Source of the DNA: Vibrio lentus
Lineage (GTDB): Bacteria > Pseudomonadota > Gammaproteobacteria > Enterobacterales > Vibrionaceae
Direction of reading: 5' to 3'
Length of the DNA: 64,000 nt
Assembly (NCBI RefSeq): GCF_002875945.1
Contig: NZ_MCZK01000143.1
Span: 22,327-86,326 of the forward strand
Part shown: piece after piece, positions 26,661-36,014 of the stretch
Layout: each line of letters begins with the position of its first letter
Position numbering within the stretch: the stretch's first letter is position 1
Made by a program: the position numbers and the translations under genes
Notes under the pieces: model-generated
Databases searched by the model: none
The model's input: only the letters and a program-made list of their open reading frames with translations
Told to the model about the DNA's origin: nothing

Positions 26661-27494
26661 CTATTCGTTGCCTTCACTCAACGCAAACTTAATCTCATCA
26701 GACGAGAAACCTTTACGACTCAACATTGCGTAGGCCTTTGAACGTTCCTTGTGATCGTTAAGGTCATAGGATTTTTTCTGCAACTGTTCTAAACAAGAAG
26801 AATAAAAATCCAATTGCTCTTCGTTAATTAATCGGTCGATTAACGATGACAACTCGCTGGTGTCAATTTGTCGTTGTCTTAGCTCTTGCTGGATAGCGGT
26901 CAAGCCTTTGCCTTTACGAGCATACTTGAGCACTTCTTTTTCCAAATCCGCTTTCTCAGCTTTGATTTGGATATTACTTTTCAGTTCATGCGCTTGTGGG
27001 TGCTGATCAATCGCGACTTTTACTTGCTGATAGCTAAAACCACGCTTTTGCAGTGTCGCAACCAACTTTTCACGGCTCATGGTAAAGCTGGTGTAATAGT
27101 GGTTGATTCGGTCTATCAAGATACTCTGCTCATCAATAGACTTGTCGAAGGACACCTTATGGATAGCATCAGAAATCACTGAGTCCGTCAGGCCCTTCTT
27201 CTTCAGTTTTTCGACAATGTATCGAGAACCAAATTCACCAGAGAATGCTTGTTCCACGAATTGTTCTGCAAACACTTGGTCAGACTTGAGATACCCAAAG
27301 CCTTTCAGAGTACCCAAAGTTTCATCGATCCATTCTTGATTGTCGGTTTTCACTTTCAGCTTTGCAATCAGCTCGCTTTCCGTCATATCTCTCTGGGTTA
27401 AATGCCACATCGCAGAGTTCATGACGCTTTCGATTCGCGTCGCTTTTCTTACCGTAGTATTTCTAGTATTCGTTTTTTGCTGTGAATCATCCAT
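26661..27494 (-). CDS. RecX-like regulatory protein, long form
   Basis: A 277-residue basic, helical protein built from three-helix repeats as in RecX (AMWHLTQRDMTESELIAKL, GLTDSVISDAI, SREKLVATLQKRGFSYQQV). Typical RecX proteins have about 150-170 residues and lie next to recA; this one is over 100 residues longer and recA is not nearby. It may still bind RecA filaments, but it could equally be a diverged paralogue with another partner. The final repeats (ERSKAYAMLSRKGFSSDEI) match the RecX C-terminal signature best. There is a tail-to-tail arrangement with the LuxR gene. Confidence 0.75.
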   Translation of the reverse strand: MDDSQQKTNTRNTTVRKATRIESVMNSAMWHLTQRDMTESELIAKLKVKTDNQEWIDETLGTLKGFGYLKSDQVFAEQFVEQAFSGEFGSRYIVEKLKKKGLTDSVISDAIHKVSFDKSIDEQSILIDRINHYYTSFTMSREKLVATLQKRGFSYQQVKVAIDQHPQAHELKSNIQIKAEKADLEKEVLKYARKGKGLTAIQQELRQRQIDTSELSSLIDRLINEEQLDFYSSCLEQLQKKSYDLNDHKERSKAYAMLSRKGFSSDEIKFALSEGNE

Positions 27495-27593
27495 TAGATT
27501 TCAACTGTCCAAACTAAGCCTACCCCATCATAACGTAATTCTAAGGTGGGTGAAGTGACATAAAAGAATGAAGCTCAATATAAACTGACAGCC

Positions 27594-27625
27594 AATAAAA
27601 ATGGACGCTAATTCAGCGTCCATTT
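27594..27625 (-). terminator. Terminator of the MscS-type channel gene
   Basis: AAATGGACGCT (27599-27609) pairs with AGCGTCCATTT (27615-27625) around a five-base loop. On the minus strand a T-rich tail follows. It lies 80 bases after the channel gene's stop codon. Confidence 0.87.
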
Positions 27626-27704
27626 AATTTCACATTAAGAGGTCGACGATACGCCGAACTTAGCTTTTTCGCACTAGCCTTTTTCCGTATTAGCTATTTT
27701 CGGA

Positions 27705-29309
27705 TTAGCTCTCTTCGTGGTTGTAAACATGCACATCACGTTGAGGGAATGGAATCGTGATGCCTTCTTCATCGAAGCGTTTCTTCACGGTTTCCGTCAC
27801 ATCCCAATACACATCCCAGTAATCGTCAGTTTTAACCCAAGGTCTTACCACGAAATCAACAGAAGACGTATTCAAGGTATGAAGCTTGATCATATGTTCT
27901 GGCTTTTTAAGTACTAGAGGGTGCGCAATGATGATGTCGTTCAATACCGCTTTTGCTTTATCGATGTCATCGGAATAACCAATGCCAAACACCATATCCA
28001 CACGTCTCACACGCTCTGCTGTGATGTTGTTTATAACGTCACCCCAGATCTTGTTGTTCGGGATCACCAAGCGTTGGTTATCAATGGTTTGAACCGTTGT
28101 CGACACTAAACTCATGTCTTTTACTGTGCCTTGAACGCCAGCTACTTTAACCATATCGCCAACATCATAAGGACGATAGATCAAGATCATCAAGCCTGAC
28201 GCAAAGTTAGACAGCGTATCTTGCAATGCGAAACCAATGATGACACCCGCAACACCGAAACCCGTTAGTAGTGGCGCTAGCTCAATCCCAATTTGAGACA
28301 GGGCGATAAGCAAACCAATAAACACGACCGCTTTAGATGCGATGGATACGAAGAACTCCTGCATCAATACGCTGAAGTCCATTTTAGAGTGCGAAACACT
28401 CTTACGAACGGTCTTACGAGCGACGTTAGCAATAAGACGAGTTATATACAAAATACCGAGAAACAGAGCGAGTTTAACGATAAAAGAAGGGGTATTTTCG
28501 AAAGCCCATGAGCTAAACGAACGTAACCAACCATCTAGCAGTTCGAGTGCGACATCAACATCCAACACGTCAGCGTTGATATCACCCGTCGTTGCTAAAA
28601 GCACGCGCTTATAAGAAGTCACATCCACGCCGTACGGTTCCATTAGCGTGATGGTCTCTTCCAAGCTCGCAACCATAACACTGGTTCGCTCGCTGAAACG
28701 TTCAAGCTCCTTTTTAATGGTCGCTTTCTCTTCTTCATTCACAAAAGACAAACGCGCTTCTAAGTCTTGACGCTGTGTGTCTGTGTAAAGGATGGCGTTA
28801 GTCAGATATTTAGAACGTTCAACAAGCGCCGTTTTGAGTTCACTTTCAGGAACAGCAACATCAACACCACGCTCTTTCGACCAATCTAATGTCGTAGAAA
28901 GTTGTTGATAATAAACATCCATCATCCCGATTCGTTTTTGAATCCGTAACTCAAGACGCTTTTTAGCATCACCTTCAGCCGAACGGTTTTCTCTGCTCAT
29001 TGAAACGATTTTAACTTCATTCAATGCCAGTAGCTTTTGTAAGAGTTCGACCTGCTGAGCAAGAGTGACATCAAGCCCCTCTTTCTTATCTGACGATAGC
29101 TGCGAAAAGATCTCTTCACGTAATGCTTGGTTTTTACGCCTTAATATATCTTCTAAAAATGGCTTCTCAGCATCATGTGCCGATTCTAATGTTGTTAGGT
29201 CCAGCATTAGCTGGTCTTGTACTTCTGCTATTTTATCGACACTTTGTGCAAAACTCCCTGATGCAACAAACGCCAACATTAAAAATAGACAACGCCAAAC
29301 CTTTATCAT
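27705..29309 (-). CDS. MscS-family mechanosensitive ion channel with large periplasmic domain
   Basis: A 534-residue protein with a signal peptide (cleavage after SFA, about residue 21), an extended helical and coiled-coil periplasmic part to about residue 265, and a C-terminal MscS core. The core shows membrane helices near 275-300 and 325-345, the pore-lining helix (GVAGVIIGFALQDTLSNFASG), the beta domain with PYDVGDMVKV and the alpha/beta domain ending HVYNHEES. Such channels release solutes when the membrane is stretched during osmotic downshock. The long N-terminal extension is like that of larger MscS paralogues and may sense the envelope. It is a single gene. Confidence 0.9.
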   Translation of the reverse strand: MIKVWRCLFLMLAFVASGSFAQSVDKIAEVQDQLMLDLTTLESAHDAEKPFLEDILRRKNQALREEIFSQLSSDKKEGLDVTLAQQVELLQKLLALNEVKIVSMSRENRSAEGDAKKRLELRIQKRIGMMDVYYQQLSTTLDWSKERGVDVAVPESELKTALVERSKYLTNAILYTDTQRQDLEARLSFVNEEEKATIKKELERFSERTSVMVASLEETITLMEPYGVDVTSYKRVLLATTGDINADVLDVDVALELLDGWLRSFSSWAFENTPSFIVKLALFLGILYITRLIANVARKTVRKSVSHSKMDFSVLMQEFFVSIASKAVVFIGLLIALSQIGIELAPLLTGFGVAGVIIGFALQDTLSNFASGLMILIYRPYDVGDMVKVAGVQGTVKDMSLVSTTVQTIDNQRLVIPNNKIWGDVINNITAERVRRVDMVFGIGYSDDIDKAKAVLNDIIIAHPLVLKKPEHMIKLHTLNTSSVDFVVRPWVKTDDYWDVYWDVTETVKKRFDEEGITIPFPQRDVHVYNHEES

Positions 29310-29560
29310 GTTAATTCCTATGAATGTCTAAATTGACCCTATAAATAGTAGTAAAAAGAATATGGATAACAAGCATTTAAAAGTATGTTGTGTTAAATAT
29401 TCGCAAAATATCAGCTCGGATCTAATATTTGAGAGTTCCAATCCCTTCTTATGACCTGTAGAGTACGCATCCAACAAAGAATAACGGCCAAAATCATCAA
29501 TTAGGCACATGCACAAAAATGCCTTTAATCCGATGTCGGCTCATAGCAAGAGAATAAAAA

Positions 29561-29809
29561 ATGAACAACGAACTTGATATTATCGATTCCTTAGAAGAAC
29601 TGGAAAAGTTCCTAATCTCAGTTGAAGCTGGCGGTTTGGGTCTTGAAGGCGTTGAAGGCGTAGGCATGGCAACCAATAATTCAGATGGTCGTCATTTCGT
29701 TGCTGTATTTGATAGCAACCACAAGGTTCTACTTGCTCGCTGGATCACTAAAGAAGTCTTTGAAAATGGTAAAGACCTAGTTCGTAACGGACCTCGTCGC
29801 ACTCATTAA
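29561..29809 (+). CDS. Small acidic protein of unknown function (82 aa)
   Basis: The frame runs from ATG 29561 to TAA 29807-29809. The product is acidic at the N-terminus (MNNELDIIDSLEELEKFL), has a glycine-rich centre (GGLGLEGVEGVGMA) and a basic end (NGPRRTH). It has no membrane segment. I do not recognise a named family, but normal codon use, isolated location and a strong terminator right behind it support a real gene. A conserved Trp in LLARWITKEVF may belong to a small beta-alpha domain. Confidence 0.75.
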   Translation: MNNELDIIDSLEELEKFLISVEAGGLGLEGVEGVGMATNNSDGRHFVAVFDSNHKVLLARWITKEVFENGKDLVRNGPRRTH

Positions 29810-29851
29810 GACGTCCGAATAGAGCCTAGAACACCTAAGACTAATAGATTG

Positions 29852-29889
29852 AGCCCAATTAAGTTTCTAACGAGCGATTGGGCTTTTTT
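29852..29889 (+). terminator. Terminator of the 82-aa gene
   Basis: AGCCCAAT (29852-29859) pairs with ATTGGGCT (29877-29884), followed by six T on the plus strand. Confidence 0.88.
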
Positions 29890-30259
29890 GTGCCTGCTGT
29901 TTAATTAACGTTTTCAAACACAGCCACGCTGCACCTCATGTAAGCGTAGCTGGCTCGCTTAGAACGTTACTTTGAAACTGTCACCTTGAAAAATCATCTT
30001 GGTTAGAAAAAAACCACCTTGGTAAGAAATACAGTCACGTTGATGAGAAAAACAGCGGTCAGATAAAAAGAGCAAATTATTATGAACTTAAGCCAAACCT
30101 TGATGCCTCACTCGCTAGGTTTGGTATTTATGCATCCCTTTTGCTTTGACAATTTTATGACTTGTAGCCCAGAGCAAAGTTATCTAAGCTAGCCACAATT
30201 CAACGAGCTCGCTTTAGCTGCTAACAACTAACAACTAACTGATTCGATTACTGACTGAT
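29890..30259. other. Non-coding interval with a hairpin and short tandem repeat
   Basis: No convincing gene is seen in these 370 bases. They hold a hairpin (CCAAACCT at 30093-30100 with AGGTTTGG at 30117-30124) and a short tandem of CTAACAA-type units at about 30220-30240. Weakly similar A-rich segments (CCTTG-AA-type) occur at about 29980-30050. The promoter of the thiol redox operon should lie here. Confidence 0.5.
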
Positions 30260-30736
30260 TTGCTGAATACACCATTACTTTTCTTATCCAAACAGAACCG
30301 CCGACAAAAGCATTCGCTTTGGGCGCTTTTCCTTACCGGACTGGTTATCGTAACCTGTCTGGCAAGTACGCTGTCTGCAAACAAAGTAACCACTTCGGCT
30401 TCCTTAATTGGACAATCAATACTTGTCGGCGCGGAAACCAGCCACCCACAAGCAAACGTCGCATCTTTCGATAAAATGTCTGAGCTCTATGCCAGTGTTT
30501 TCGGGTCAGAAGCTTCTAAAACTCTGTCAGCGCCAAATTCTAGCGCGTGCAGTCTAAGCTCAAAAATGCTCACCTTCGCGACACCTAAAACAGGTTGGCT
30601 GATTCCTTTTATCCTGTTTATTGCTGTTGCGTACAGCTTATCACCTCACATATCGAGATTGTCTAGGGATAACCATCGCTCTTCTCGACCTACAAAACAC
30701 CGCTTACATCTAAAGCACTGTATATTTAGAGAGTAA
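30260..30736 (+). CDS. Membrane protein of unknown function preceding scsB
   Basis: A 158-residue frame with two hydrophobic segments, about residues 19-40 and 110-130, flanked by basic residues. A Cys lies in the first helix (VTCLAS) and others lie at SSACSLSS and at the C-terminus (LKHCIFRE). No ATG is available near the start; TTG 30260 is the best candidate but has no clear ribosome-binding site, so the start is uncertain. It lies 47 bases before scsB. In Salmonella the scs cluster also begins with a small membrane protein, ScsA. The analogy is positional only; I see no clear sequence match to ScsA. The architecture also resembles small DUF2946-type proteins found near copper genes. Confidence 0.6.
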   Translation: MLNTPLLFLSKQNRRQKHSLWALFLTGLVIVTCLASTLSANKVTTSASLIGQSILVGAETSHPQANVASFDKMSELYASVFGSEASKTLSAPNSSACSLSSKMLTFATPKTGWLIPFILFIAVAYSLSPHISRLSRDNHRSSRPTKHRLHLKHCIFRE

Positions 30737-30783
30737 ATAACCGGGCTACTACACCCTTTTATTTATTTTTTGGAGATACATTT

Positions 30784-32895
30784 GTGTACAACACACTACT
30801 AACTAAGTTTGTCGATTCGTTGGCATTCTGCATGCGTACATGCGCGAAAACGCTAGTCACGGCCCTTTTGGTTATGACGTCATTTACAGCTTTAGCACAG
30901 ACTACGGGCTGGCTCAGCGTGCCTGAACATCCACCCGTCAAAATGCGAATGATGTCGACAGGTGAACAGTCGGATGACGGTTCTAAGATTCAAACCGTGC
31001 TGGATGTCGTTCTCGACGGCGATTGGAAAACCTATTGGCGTAGCCCAGGTGAAGGTGGTATTCCACCAAGTTGGGACTGGTCTGGTTCAACAAACATAGA
31101 GTCGGTAGAGTGGCATTGGCCGATCCCTAAGTATTACGAACAACTGGACGTGATGACGCTGGGCTACAAAAAACACGTCAGCTTCCCAGTAACATTGACA
31201 CTGAAAGACAACACGAAGCCGGCGCTGTTCAAGGCGTCGTTCACCTTTCCGTCGTGTACCAATATCTGTGTTTTAACCGATTACGACATCGAACTGCCCA
31301 TTGATCCGCAAACATTAGAGCTCGATGAAGAAGCGATGTTCTTGTTCAATCAAGGCATGAGCCAATCTCCACGAGAAGCTAACCGCACTTCAGTGAACGG
31401 CCTATTCTGGGATAAGAGCAAGCAACAACTGGTGACTCAGCTAACAAGTAAAGAAGGCTGGGATAAACCAATGGTGTTGATTGATGGTCAAGAAGTGCTT
31501 GATGACTTCTTCTCTCAACCTACCATCCACATCACAGACAATACAATGACTGCAGTATTTGATGTGAGTAACTGGATCGGTGACGTCGACTTAACGGATC
31601 GTACGGTGAGAGTTACCGTTTCAGATACTAACTTTGCTGAAGAGATGACCGCGCAAGTTGGCTCAGAACCCATCGTTTACCAAACAAGCAACAACAGCTT
31701 TCTAGTCATGCTTGGCTTTGCGTTAGTGGGCGGTTTAATCCTCAACATCATGCCGTGTGTGCTTCCCGTGTTAGGGATGAAGCTAAACAGCATCATTCAG
31801 AACCAAGGTGCTTCAAATCGCCACATCCGACTCTCATTCCTAGCGTCTGCTGCGGGTGTTATCACTTCGTTTGCGCTGTTAGCGCTAGGCATGACCGTTC
31901 TAAAAATGGGTGGCAATGCGATAGGTTGGGGAATCCAGTTCCAAAATGTTTGGTTCATCGGATTCATGCTGATCATTACCCTACTGTTCTCAGTTAACCT
32001 ACTCGGCCTATTCGAATTCAGACTTCCGTCAGGCTTAAACACTTGGATGGCCACCAAAGGCGATGACTCACATTCAGGTCACTTCATCCAAGGCATGTTT
32101 GCGACACTATTGGCGACGCCTTGTAGTGCGCCATTCCTAGGAACCGCAGTGGCTTATGCTCTGGGCGCAAGCTACCAAGAGTTGTGGGCTATCTTTATCG
32201 CACTCGGCATTGGTATGAGCGCACCTTGGTTGATCTTCGCCTTATTCCCAAGCCTAACGAAGCTGCTACCAAAACCGGGCGCATGGATGTTCAAAGTTAA
32301 GTTGGTATTCGGCTTAATGATGTTCATCACTAGTCTGTGGTTAACAAGCCTACTGAGCCCATTCATTGGCAAGTTCCCAACCATCTTGTTGTCACTGTTT
32401 ATCGTCGTTTCAGTTCTAATTTGGATTGGCATGAAGTTAGGTCGCAAGGTACTGATTCCTATCATGGCAACCACAACCTTGGTATTTGGTGCTGCATTGA
32501 TCGTCGGCAGTGTTACCGCTGATAACTGGGCAACGCCAATTGTCGATAACCTTGATTGGCAGAAGCTGGATGCGAAAAAAATTCCTCAATTAGTCGATGA
32601 AGGCAAAACGGTTTTTGTTGATGTGACCGCAGAATGGTGTATCACCTGTAAGGCCAACAAAATTGGCGTCATTCTTCAAGATCCTGTCTACAGCCACCTA
32701 CAGCAAGAAGACATTGTTTTGATGAAAGGCGATTGGACAACACCAAGTGAAAGTGTCACTCAATACTTACAAAGTAATGGGCGATTTGGCGTGCCATTTA
32801 ATATCGTTTATGGCCCGAGCTATAAAAATGGTATTCCATTGCCCGTGATTCTAGACAGTGACACTGTTATTCAAGCCATCGACGCTGCGAGATAA
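30784..32895 (+). CDS. scsB: ScsB-like protein-disulfide reductase (DsbD family)
   Basis: A 703-residue inner-membrane reductase. After the signal peptide (cleavage after ALAQ, about residue 39) comes a periplasmic N-terminal domain with the CTNIC-type Cys pair (SFTFPSCTNICVLTDYDIEL, in parts). Next is a multi-helix membrane domain with the redox-active Cys in GLILNIMPCVLPVL and LATPCSAPFLG, and a C-terminal thioredoxin domain with WCITC (in DVTAEWCITCKANK). Electrons pass from cytoplasmic thioredoxin to periplasmic ScsC/ScsD. The start is GTG 30784 with TGGAG eight bases before it. Scs systems protect periplasmic thiols under copper and oxidative stress. It abuts scsD. Confidence 0.9.
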   Translation: MYNTLLTKFVDSLAFCMRTCAKTLVTALLVMTSFTALAQTTGWLSVPEHPPVKMRMMSTGEQSDDGSKIQTVLDVVLDGDWKTYWRSPGEGGIPPSWDWSGSTNIESVEWHWPIPKYYEQLDVMTLGYKKHVSFPVTLTLKDNTKPALFKASFTFPSCTNICVLTDYDIELPIDPQTLELDEEAMFLFNQGMSQSPREANRTSVNGLFWDKSKQQLVTQLTSKEGWDKPMVLIDGQEVLDDFFSQPTIHITDNTMTAVFDVSNWIGDVDLTDRTVRVTVSDTNFAEEMTAQVGSEPIVYQTSNNSFLVMLGFALVGGLILNIMPCVLPVLGMKLNSIIQNQGASNRHIRLSFLASAAGVITSFALLALGMTVLKMGGNAIGWGIQFQNVWFIGFMLIITLLFSVNLLGLFEFRLPSGLNTWMATKGDDSHSGHFIQGMFATLLATPCSAPFLGTAVAYALGASYQELWAIFIALGIGMSAPWLIFALFPSLTKLLPKPGAWMFKVKLVFGLMMFITSLWLTSLLSPFIGKFPTILLSLFIVVSVLIWIGMKLGRKVLIPIMATTTLVFGAALIVGSVTADNWATPIVDNLDWQKLDAKKIPQLVDEGKTVFVDVTAEWCITCKANKIGVILQDPVYSHLQQEDIVLMKGDWTTPSESVTQYLQSNGRFGVPFNIVYGPSYKNGIPLPVILDSDTVIQAIDAAR

Positions 32896-32898
32896 TTG

Positions 32899-33468
32899 AT
32901 GAAGACGCCCAACAATGAACAAAAGCCTAGCTCTGCTGAAGACAACGCTGTAAAGGCTGAAACCAAAAAGCCAAGTTGTCTTAAGAAGTGGGGAAAGGAA
33001 CTCGTTTCAATGATACTGATCGTTGGCGTGGTTTCGCTGGCCATGGATTTTTACCACAGCAGAAGCATGCCTCAAGGAGACGCGATTCCAATCGTGGGTC
33101 AGTCGCTCCAAGGTGAGGATATTGATGTTATCGAGCTAAGCAAAAACGGTAAGCCCGTTATTGTCTATTTTTGGGCGACTTGGTGTAGCGCATGCAAGCT
33201 AGTGAGCCCAACGGTCAATAGCTTCAACGACTCCCATCAAGTAGTTTCTGTCGCACTTTCATCTGGCCCAGACGAACGTGTTCAGCGCTTCTTAGACGCC
33301 AAAGAGTATGACTTCCCTGTTATCAATGATCTCTCTGGATCGATCAGCAGAAGTTGGGGAGTCAATGTCACGCCAAGCATTGTCATCATCAAAGATGGAA
33401 AGATCAGCAGTATCGCAACCGGCGTTACTTCCCCTATCGGCCTGTGGTTAAGAACCTACTTTGCATAA
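32899..33468 (+). CDS. scsD: ScsD-like membrane-anchored thioredoxin
   Basis: A 189-residue TlpA/ScsD-type thioredoxin: an N-terminal membrane anchor (MILIVGVVSLAMDF, about residues 38-52) after a cytoplasmic Lys/Glu-rich leader, then a periplasmic thioredoxin fold with the WCSAC active site (FWATWCSACKLVSP) and the cis-Pro loop VTPSIVII. I start at ATG 32899, three bases after the scsB stop, because the TTG before it is less likely. A Cys in the leader (KKPSCLKKWG) is extra. It should receive electrons from ScsB and reduce or isomerise periplasmic disulfides. Confidence 0.87.
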   Translation: MKTPNNEQKPSSAEDNAVKAETKKPSCLKKWGKELVSMILIVGVVSLAMDFYHSRSMPQGDAIPIVGQSLQGEDIDVIELSKNGKPVIVYFWATWCSACKLVSPTVNSFNDSHQVVSVALSSGPDERVQRFLDAKEYDFPVINDLSGSISRSWGVNVTPSIVIIKDGKISSIATGVTSPIGLWLRTYFA

Positions 33469-33587
33469 CTCGCTTACAAAGAAAGAGCAAAGCAAACAAG
33501 CCGATTTAAGAAAATTTAACAAACAATAATACCGTGAGCGCGACCCAAAACGCGTTCACGATTATCAAGAATTAGAGAATAAACAAC

Positions 33588-34307
33588 ATGAAAAAACATT
33601 TGATAAGCACACTGATTTTAGGCTCACTAATGAGCACGAGTGCGTTCGCTGAGTTAAGCACAGAACAAACCCAGCAACTTGAAGAAATTAATCAATTCCT
33701 GAAGGAGAATCCTTCTACGATTTCAGGGCTGCATACCAGTTTAGAGCAGTACGTCGCAGGCCAAGCGCAAGCAAAGAAAGCTCAAGCTGAAAGTCACGAC
33801 TGGTTGTATAACAATGACGCTCATCCAATCACGGGCAACCCTGACGGCAAATCAGTAATCGTCAACTTTACTGACTACAACTGTCCTTTCTGTAAACGCT
33901 TAGAGAAAGGCTTAGTTAAATTAGCTTCTGAAAATAGTGATATCAAAATCATCAATGTGTACTTGTCATTTAAACAGCAACAAGTAGATGGCCTTGATAC
34001 CAATGCAGCTCTATACGCGATGAAAGTATGGAAAGATAATCCAGAAGCCTTCCCTGAAGTCGATAGATTACTGATGGCGAAAAGCGGTAGCCACACCAAA
34101 TCTTCATTACAAGCTGTGGCAAATAAAACAGGAACAGAAGCGCAATTGGACACGACCTCAGAGCAAAGCGACATACTCATGACCAACCACCAAACCTTTA
34201 GTGCTCTAGGTTTAACCGGCACTCCAACCATGATGATGAACGGAAATGTGTTACCGGGATATGTACCTTACGACCGACTGAAAGACATCGTAGATGACGC
34301 TTTCTAA
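33588..34307 (+). CDS. scsC: ScsC-like periplasmic DsbA-family thiol protein
   Basis: A 239-residue protein with a signal peptide cut after AFA (residue 21), a helical N-terminal segment (residues 22-65) like the oligomerisation region of ScsC, and a DsbA-type thioredoxin fold. The active site is CPFC (in FTDYNCPFCKRLEKG) and the cis-Pro loop is GTPTMMM. ScsC is a copper-binding disulfide isomerase or reductant kept reduced by ScsB. It follows scsD by 119 bases, so it may have its own promoter. A terminator lies 54 bases after the stop. Confidence 0.87.
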   Translation: MKKHLISTLILGSLMSTSAFAELSTEQTQQLEEINQFLKENPSTISGLHTSLEQYVAGQAQAKKAQAESHDWLYNNDAHPITGNPDGKSVIVNFTDYNCPFCKRLEKGLVKLASENSDIKIINVYLSFKQQQVDGLDTNAALYAMKVWKDNPEAFPEVDRLLMAKSGSHTKSSLQAVANKTGTEAQLDTTSEQSDILMTNHQTFSALGLTGTPTMMMNGNVLPGYVPYDRLKDIVDDAF

Positions 34308-34360
34308 TCGAATCTAGAAAGGTTGTGAGTCTTAGCAAAAATTGAAGATGAAATTGATAA

Positions 34361-34394
34361 AGCCTACTGGCGTTAACCCGCGGTAGGCTTTTTT
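34361..34394 (+). terminator. Terminator of the scs operon
   Basis: AGCCTAC (34361-34367) pairs with GTAGGCT (34383-34389), followed by six T on the plus strand. Confidence 0.87.
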
Positions 34395-34536
34395 ATGGCT
34401 TTGGAATAATCGTTTTGAAACATAAAAGCAGTCGAAGTGTCACCATCTCGCAATGGGTTCTTAATTTATCCTCGTTACTCTAAGAGCAGTTCTGTCGATG
34501 AGTCAAAGACGTGTTAACTCTAGACAACTGTCCTTT

Positions 34537-34562
34537 GACCGAGCTTAGCTCGGTCTTTTTTT
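34537..34562 (+). terminator. Strong intrinsic terminator with no protein gene before it (candidate sRNA end)
   Basis: GACCGAGC (34537-34544) pairs with GCTCGGTC (34548-34555), followed by eight T on the plus strand. The scs operon already ends at 34394, and the next gene is on the other strand. A transcript starting in 34395-34500 could therefore be a small regulatory RNA of roughly 60-140 bases. Confidence 0.85.
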
Positions 34563-34618
34563 TACGTTTCGCATAGCGGTAGCGTTCGCGAATACCTCGC
34601 TCTACTACCTAGCAGTTA

Positions 34619-35638
34619 CTAACTCAGCAAGCGACAAACAAGAGCACCCGGCTCCCTTAATGCATCCACATTATAGCTAAGTACACGCCCTGCAGACGGT
34701 GCGTGATAGCGACGGCATTCGTTACCAAATGCATCATATTGAATGGCTAACAATTCGCCTTGCTCTACGCTTTGCAGGAGTTCAACCTGAGGCAGAACAA
34801 AACCACCGATATCGGCACGAATAGACACAACATTGTTGCCCTCGATCCAATCAAGAGCGGGAAGTTGCTTAGGCTCTGTTATTTGCTCACCGACAGCCTC
34901 GGACATCTCATAGTAAGACAGCATATTAAACACACCGTCGACCGCCCTTTGAATCATGTCAGGCTGAGTAAATTTCCCCATCCCTACTTCGACCGTGATA
35001 CTTGGGATACCACTTCGGTTCCATACTGTTTCTAAGATACCTGGGTCACCGGGATCGTTGAGCACACAATCGGGCTGCATTAATCTCGCCATCTCCAAGC
35101 ATTGATCAATCCGGTAATCAGCAAAAACATAGAGAGGATAAACCGCACCGCGCGTTTGGGTATGAAGATCAACCGCGAACGTTGCATTATGCTTGAGTAA
35201 GCGCTCCCACAATGAAGCCACAAAACGCTCGGCAGCCAAACCATGGGCATCACCAGGAAAAAGTCGATTGAGGTTAGCAGGGCATGAACCCGGATCAGAA
35301 GAGATAAAGTCACGGCTATGATTTAACAAACCAGACAGGTTGACCGTAGGCACAATGGTCACTGTACCTGTTAAGTTCTTACCAACGAGATCTCTGATAA
35401 TTTGTTGCGCAGCCAACACGCCATTCAACTCATCACCATGAATACCGGCGGTGATCATCAACTTGGGTCCATCTTGGCTTCCTTTAAAAACAGACACTGG
35501 CATATTTTTCGGTTGCCCTAGCCCATCGCTGGTCACTTGGAACCAAAACTGATGTTCCCCAGTAGGTAGATCGTCCACATTCAAGGAGCCAATAACCTGT
35601 CTACCTTGTAAAACATCACCTAAGTACTCTGTTTTCAT
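34619..35638 (-). CDS. Succinylglutamate desuccinylase/aspartoacylase family zinc amidohydrolase
   Basis: A 339-residue M14-type zinc enzyme. The metal ligands are visible as H67 and E70 in GIHGDELNG and H159 in DLHTQTRG; the catalytic Glu lies in SITVEVGMGKF. The C-terminal 90 residues form a lipoyl-like beta domain (ALDWIEGNNVVSIRADIGGFVLP, in parts) found in this subfamily. The family removes acyl groups from amino acids such as succinylglutamate or acetylaspartate; the substrate here is not clear. It is not part of an arginine catabolism operon. It is a single gene. Confidence 0.85.
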   Translation of the reverse strand: MKTEYLGDVLQGRQVIGSLNVDDLPTGEHQFWFQVTSDGLGQPKNMPVSVFKGSQDGPKLMITAGIHGDELNGVLAAQQIIRDLVGKNLTGTVTIVPTVNLSGLLNHSRDFISSDPGSCPANLNRLFPGDAHGLAAERFVASLWERLLKHNATFAVDLHTQTRGAVYPLYVFADYRIDQCLEMARLMQPDCVLNDPGDPGILETVWNRSGIPSITVEVGMGKFTQPDMIQRAVDGVFNMLSYYEMSEAVGEQITEPKQLPALDWIEGNNVVSIRADIGGFVLPQVELLQSVEQGELLAIQYDAFGNECRRYHAPSAGRVLSYNVDALREPGALVCRLLS

Positions 35639-36014
35639 GAAACCTCTCCGTCCTGTTGAGCAGAATCTATTCGCTTTGAAGTTTTTGCATCATAGAGGAT
35701 ATAACCATCAGCACAAACTGTTATTCGGCGACGAGAGTTCACCATCTACCTTCATTGCTGTTCAACTACCGCGAAGAAACCGCTAATCAAAACTTAAACG
35801 GACCAATAGAAAAGCGCCTGAACTTGTATAACTATTCACTAATTACTCAGCCCATTGAAATAAAAGTGCAATAAAATCAACATTTAAAAAAGTTCCCTAT
35901 TCACGAAAATGTAATTTTATAGAAATGAAAGCTTAATTTATCTGCTCTAAATTAGCTTCATATCGAAACGGAGAGCACATTGCTCACGGATTTTAAAATA
36001 CAAGGTAAGTGATT
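35639..36014 (+). promoter_or_regulatory. Long upstream region of the second porin
   Basis: An AT-rich 370-base interval with no gene. An inverted repeat AAGCTTAATTTA / TAAATTAGCTT lies at 35929-35958, about 57 bases before the porin start; it may be an operator or the promoter itself. Porin genes of vibrios often have long, regulated leaders. I see no recognisable ToxR or OmpR box. Confidence 0.45.

Noticed and set aside
29328..29516. 62-residue minus-strand frame before the MscS gene
   Set aside because: Low-quality composition, no ribosome-binding site, and lies in the promoter region of two divergent genes.
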